Shown here in pieces: positions 6,701 to 7,827 of a stretch of DNA of 7,827 nt; position 1 is the first letter of the stretch; each line of letters opens with the position of its first letter. A program made the translations under genes and the position numbers. Location of the stretch: NCBI GenBank assembly GCA_964397655.1, contig CAYNKA010000029.1, positions 1-7,827 of the forward strand, written 5' to 3'. The notes beneath the pieces were generated by a model. It was not told where the DNA came from. It made no database searches and worked only from the letters and a program-made list of their open reading frames with translations. The DNA comes from CAYNKA01 sp964397655. Its GTDB lineage: Bacteria > Spirochaetota > Spirochaetia > DTKZ01.

Positions 6701-7827
6701 GGCCTGCAGCCGGATAGCCCCGCCTCGAAAGCCGCTCCCGCCTTCTCGAGGGGGCCGAGAGAGCGGTCCGCAAGGACGGAGGCGAGTCCGCCTTCTTCCG
6801 CGGCTTCCCCTCCGCCGGACGGGAGCGGAATCCCGGCCTGCCTCGCCTTGAGCGCGATCCGACGGACGAGGATTTCCCGCACCGGGGTCGGCAGGCCCTC
6901 GACGCGGGAGGCCGATTCGAGGAAATCCCGCATTCCGTCGAGCGAGGAAAGATCCGCCGCGGCGAAGGCTTCCCTGAGCGCCTCCGCGTCGCATTCCCGG
7001 TAAAGGGCGAGGAGGCAGGGAGCGGTTCTCCCGTACGCCTCGTAGAGCTCCTCTACCGCCACGGCCCTCGCGGCGGCCGCGATCCGTTCGCGGCAGAAAT
7101 AGTCCCGGAGGTCCTCGCCGTCCTCCCCCCTCGGCCATCCCGAGGCGAGGCAGGTCCGGAAATCCTCGTCCTGCGAAGCCTCTTCGATTCCCGCGGTCCC
7201 GTCCAGGATCGACTCGAGAACGGGGATCGCCTTCCGGAGGAGGGCCGCGCGCTCTTCGGAACCGGGAACTTCCGGGCCGAAACGTTCCCGGAGGAGTTCG
7301 GCGAGGCCCGCGGCCGCCCCGCCCGCCCCCTGCGGGCCGTCGCGGAGCACGCCGAGGGCATCGAGCTCGAGCCTCGCTTTTTCGAGGAGGAGCCCCGCCT
7401 CCGCGTCGCGCCCCGCCTTTTCCGCCGCGGCGAGGAAGGCCTTCCCCTCCGCCGCCGAGAGGGGTCCCGCGCGCATGAGGGCTTCGAGCGCGGAAAAGCG
7501 TTCGACTTCGAGGGCCGCGGCCGCCGCGATCCGACCGAGCGCCGCCTCGGTCCGGGCCTTGCCGTAACCGCCGCCCGCGAAGGCCGCCTCGTACAGGGCC
7601 GCGATCTCCGAGGCATCGCGGACGGGAACTCCGGCGGCGGCGAGGCGGAGGGCGAGTTCGGCCTCTCCCTCCCGTTCCGTCCAGTCCAGCCCGACTGCCG
7701 CGAGGGCGTCCCGTTTCGCCGCGAGGGCGGGAAGGTCCGGGTAGTCGTCGAAATCGCCCTCGCCTCTCAGGTCCTCCGCGATCTCGCGGGCCTGCGTCGC
7801 CGCCGCGGCCCGGAGCCAGGAGTCCCA
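685..7827 (-). CDS. Giant helical protein with C-terminal HExxH and C39-like peptidase motifs, N-terminus cut by window edge
   Basis: One open frame spans 2380 codons from the right edge to TGA at 685-687. I read the frame past the ATG at 7474-7476 and found no stop up to 7827, with the same Ala/Glu-rich composition, so the true start lies outside. Residues 1-1300 are mainly predicted helix, with coiled-coil-like sequence near 580-765 and five regularly spaced Trp at 1224-1282. A conserved-looking SRWWRPWL lies near 990-1000. Residues 1627-1638 form an acidic D-x-D-x-D-G loop, followed by a Gly/Ala hydrophobic segment (1651-1690) and a Gly-rich linker. HEATH is at 1982-1986. The last 170 residues carry CAVTSFAHM (C2228) and THF (H2337). 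The plan resembles giant spirochaetal structural proteins and polymorphic toxins; neither is proven. No signal peptide can be assessed. The last 27 codons are A+T-rich, unlike the rest. The gene is certain; the function is not known. Confidence 0.95.
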   Translation of the reverse strand, partial: WDSWLRAAAATQAREIAEDLRGEGDFDDYPDLPALAAKRDALAAVGLDWTEREGEAELALRLAAAGVPVRDASEIAALYEAAFAGGGYGKARTEAALGRIAAAAALEVERFSALEALMRAGPLSAAEGKAFLAAAEKAGRDAEAGLLLEKARLELDALGVLRDGPQGAGGAAAGLAELLRERFGPEVPGSEERAALLRKAIPVLESILDGTAGIEEASQDEDFRTCLASGWPRGEDGEDLRDYFCRERIAAAARAVAVEELYEAYGRTAPCLLALYRECDAEALREAFAAADLSSLDGMRDFLESASRVEGLPTPVREILVRRIALKARQAGIPLPSGGGEAAEEGGLASVLADRSLGPLEKAGAAFEAGLSGCRPFLLAEAKAYVASRRTAEMTAGEKDGAYLAEALAIAGLDAGTLSVGDLGAFVPDYTELACGYVGILDGDRKAYLEAVFRPEDAFAAALLLARTSGARGDGEAFAVLEAAYLEAAAGEAREMEAAALAARNASAMLAEASAFASAGSRTNDDAVFYRGLFDRALAVYGAEAASGAASFADAKKERSEVLSGEKGILKILAAKAGLEAEREVFRADREAYEATVLGAKKAAFDAAGADLWRAEESYAAAAEVFGLGSERYGELAAAAEAAKAVYGAARYELRKAEDVREYAAGGCTPRGFEPEAVLERRLAERERTAEVLGMLREIRAREERPFSDRADGEYADLEAVKAARLKSLQYLARADEVVGAEAGKLRGDLAAAVADMRDAAERLFTFRGPGTETGGLAFTVDEEALASASLSAFGTSDPGAFKALVEACFAGGAAEAGKRMSAYAVLWAVELEKTGRAEELLRLFGLACYYEAEIRGGLPVDGAPEISVPLFGNQAWRKLVADYAGLGPKEIPVYGDDGTVAGYEISYPESRRTVEDFLANETAKVYDALAADGNLFALYGFFKMMIATDNVKNGASFIGKDVGDFVFDHADDAAMHRQEYCSRWWRPWLNSEGRRIKELRRETAAARDSGEGEREDLAAAVADLAAGNRARTAAEEGIDSVLGGGAELGASDFLALLAAKTGSPPDAELARIVNLVHPALDPARKKDTLSLLEAVKEAVRSRAEDASSRAKRRAEALASERLADYRAYRALLAAADFDGAAVLRAAEELYGDPSFTAEEAAALSLASVKSVAGLTRRGEEEKLSALTDALEGSFRCRLDSAQEEAREGLLGELAAFRERRADWEARVRALFGTGVEEWKKGTVDLYGRRKRWEEEYAKEYGEKNSLWEAKYAILLDGRDEWTRMSADLAVRAGVEGVARDFGLETERLVAETESLRIADMGADRAGFERLVAGCFDGKLMRDLVDEAGRLALRGADDRPVVAARLPEARDTSGAMKAADAFARGVGDEIYRKASLVAALGMREALDRAEAGVKENVDSANRSVEKNLSDTFKAGGYARKGSVFERKVVIDETVFGGIERERQTVDAFRRFVAPVFDHGADLSRGNLEGMSGEYIRAMVMKAQENLSKYLELVFGRKAGEDGAIDRDWRGIECVKAAFEAAEGAYRASAGWGRRNDDGTFGNRDKDGLFAWHVGYAPVMDEENPERVKEAGYGELGRIMTQYLTNEARWGRGLASFDVAWYNRKLWDDDADNDGSSDGPFGAPTVRSATNIAVAIAATALTGGAGAGTFGMLMANAAINLADDAVFTMMDVGNGTTSLGEGMAGLGRQAGMSFGSAAFGYGMAEWGGSLGDLRGNAFADSALKGAETLSFNAASGAFGALRIDRNGLGFDADSFRNSALGRDSLAGCASAAAGAFATSVLSGWDLETSLGSRLDVVNREAVRNLNYAAGGLASAGLSYGLTGEAKVNLLDLRGTGVLEMNLGGGRPLFELGRGGTNLDLGTLASALTSGLGDALAVTGWKLGGDRGNASLEAINMMASAGGLPNLVASRLLFDGSLEIRAERLAENEYGKYTVSDPSSVVVNEDLFVNDRDSAAKLAAVLSHEATHAFGNRVEAFAYGAAANAYAEIVRNFGLEGDEGFAAAIAEAAFDPANLAPSGGAAEYMKLVVAGGGALLLDEGARNELRVVVDGKEVAVMKGEGKNAQGAYSTTNSIGIFFGIGTNGANGNQAVVNAFGGWTGTGFGNESLTLTPEQLSYFASRYGLSETLTGPALRRETGRSFGDLVADAARSIKDTAVGLAESLASFFGFGEKAPDAAAALPAAFSEARNDGKLSQELVQDALGMKPRTACAVTSFAHMSNEYFRACLGSGMDNETLLRVLDKARNTYILDGSGRPVPVFDSDGYVNSYETIGRYLAEEAGADRYLAWSRSFESLAALKAAGYESYMTKYTNLGDPTRTHFTSTSYGNRYEPYTEHVKNWWDNTIKTQAVFIGYKPTRYGSHY
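688..1200 (-). other. C39/papain-like cysteine peptidase-like C-terminal tip of the giant protein
   Basis: Residues 2210-2380 hold TACAVTSFAHM with C2228 in the C-x-x-T-S context typical of C39-like peptidases, then THF with H2337 about 109 residues later, then YEPY (E2348). The usual third residue is an Asp or Asn in a DP-type motif, so Glu here, or D2359 in WWDNT, would have to serve. Its position at the extreme C-terminus is where polymorphic toxins carry their effector. An alternative is an inactive or structural cap. Seen: the residues and spacing. Inferred: fold and activity. Confidence 0.5.
1795..2040 (-). other. HExxH metallopeptidase-like segment of the giant protein
   Basis: Residues 1982-1986 are HEATH, preceded by an amphipathic helix (AAKLAAVLS) and followed by AFGNRVEAFAYGAA. 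HExxH is the classical zinc-binding motif, in which both His bind zinc and Glu is the base. E1993, seven residues after the second His, is a plausible third ligand in an E-A-x-A-Y context seen in toxin-associated peptidases. Upstream VVNEDLF resembles the edge strand that precedes such helices. It lies about 240 residues before the Cys-peptidase-like tip, so it could process that tip or act as an effector in its own right. Confidence 0.55.
2758..2877 (-). other. Gly/Ala-rich hydrophobic segment of the giant protein
   Basis: Residues 1651-1690 are dominated by Ala, Gly, Ile, Leu and Met with no charge until the Asp pair at 1682-1683. The segment is long enough for one or two membrane passes, but it is small-residue-rich and could equally be a packed helical hairpin. 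In polymorphic toxins such stretches often precede the C-terminal effector part and have been linked to translocation; that role is inference here. Confidence 0.45.
2917..2949 (-). other. Acidic calcium-loop-like motif in the giant protein
   Basis: Residues 1627-1637 read DDDADNDGSSD, fitting the D-x-D-x-D-G-x-x-D spacing of EF-hand/dockerin/thrombospondin-type-3 loops. Flanking residues are YNRKLW before and GPFGAPTVR after. It stands at the boundary between the helical body and the Gly/Ala-rich hydrophobic segment. Calcium binding is inferred from spacing alone. Confidence 0.5.
3982..4158 (-). repeat. Five-fold tryptophan repeat (14-15 residue period) in the giant protein
   Basis: Trp occurs at residues 1224, 1239, 1253, 1268 and 1282, so the spacings are 15, 14, 15 and 14. 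A mean of 14.5 equals four turns of an alpha-helix, which would put all five Trp on one face of a long charged helix rich in Glu, Lys and Arg. At the DNA level the units are diverged, so this is a protein-level periodicity and not a recent tandem duplication. Confidence 0.7.
5530..6090 (-). other. Coiled-coil-like helical region of the giant protein
   Basis: Residues about 580-765 are rich in Ala, Glu, Arg and Lys, with regularly spaced Tyr/Leu/Val and few Gly or Pro, except for a break around REYAAGGC (661-668). The two arms on either side of that break look like a helical hairpin. A similar break between long helices is remembered from large Leptospira/Treponema proteins. A rod-like structural role is inferred. 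Confidence 0.45.

Noticed and set aside
5768..7138. 456-residue open frame on the minus strand in another register
   Set aside because: It is extremely Arg/Gly-rich, as expected for an out-of-frame reading of G+C-rich codons, and lies wholly inside the giant gene.

Overview
The window is a compact, G+C-rich piece of bacterial DNA in which everything real appears to be read from the minus strand. It holds two genes, both cut by the window edges, in the order giant protein -> lipoprotein. The first runs off the right edge (its N-terminus is missing) and ends at 685. The second starts at a GTG at 672-674 and runs off the left edge (its C-terminus is missing). No tRNA, rRNA, CRISPR array, insertion sequence or terminator was found, and there is no gene-free stretch over 300 bases.

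Region 685-7827 is one uninterrupted frame of 2380 codons. Its product is a giant, mostly Ala/Glu/Leu-rich helical protein. Residues are numbered here from the first in-window codon, 7825-7827. The layout is: a long helical N-terminal part (about 1-1300, with a coiled-coil-like stretch near 580-765 and a run of tryptophans spaced 14-15 residues apart at 1224-1282); an acidic Ca-loop-like motif (1627-1638); a Gly/Ala-rich hydrophobic segment (1651-1690) and a Gly-rich linker of about 250 residues; an HExxH metallopeptidase-like motif (1982-1986); and a C-terminal tip of about 170 residues with a Cys...His arrangement reminiscent of C39/papain-like peptidases (C2228, H2337). This resembles the very large spirochaetal proteins (the Leptospira 'longest protein' type and its Treponema counterparts) and the general plan of polymorphic toxins, but family membership is inferred from memory of motifs and was not searched.

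Region 1-674 encodes a secreted lipoprotein with a formylglycine-generating-enzyme (FGE/SUMF1) fold. Its Shine-Dalgarno sequence overlaps the stop codon of the giant gene, so the two genes are very probably co-transcribed and translationally coupled. The junction (about 620-770) is strikingly A+T-rich compared with both flanks.

The organism is most likely a G+C-rich spirochaete (Treponema/Spirochaeta-like). The hints are the relaxed lipobox, the FGE-type lipoprotein and the giant protein type; this assignment is tentative. A working model is that the giant protein is a surface or exported structural or toxin-like protein carrying one or two C-terminal peptidase-like modules, produced together with an envelope-anchored FGE-like partner.
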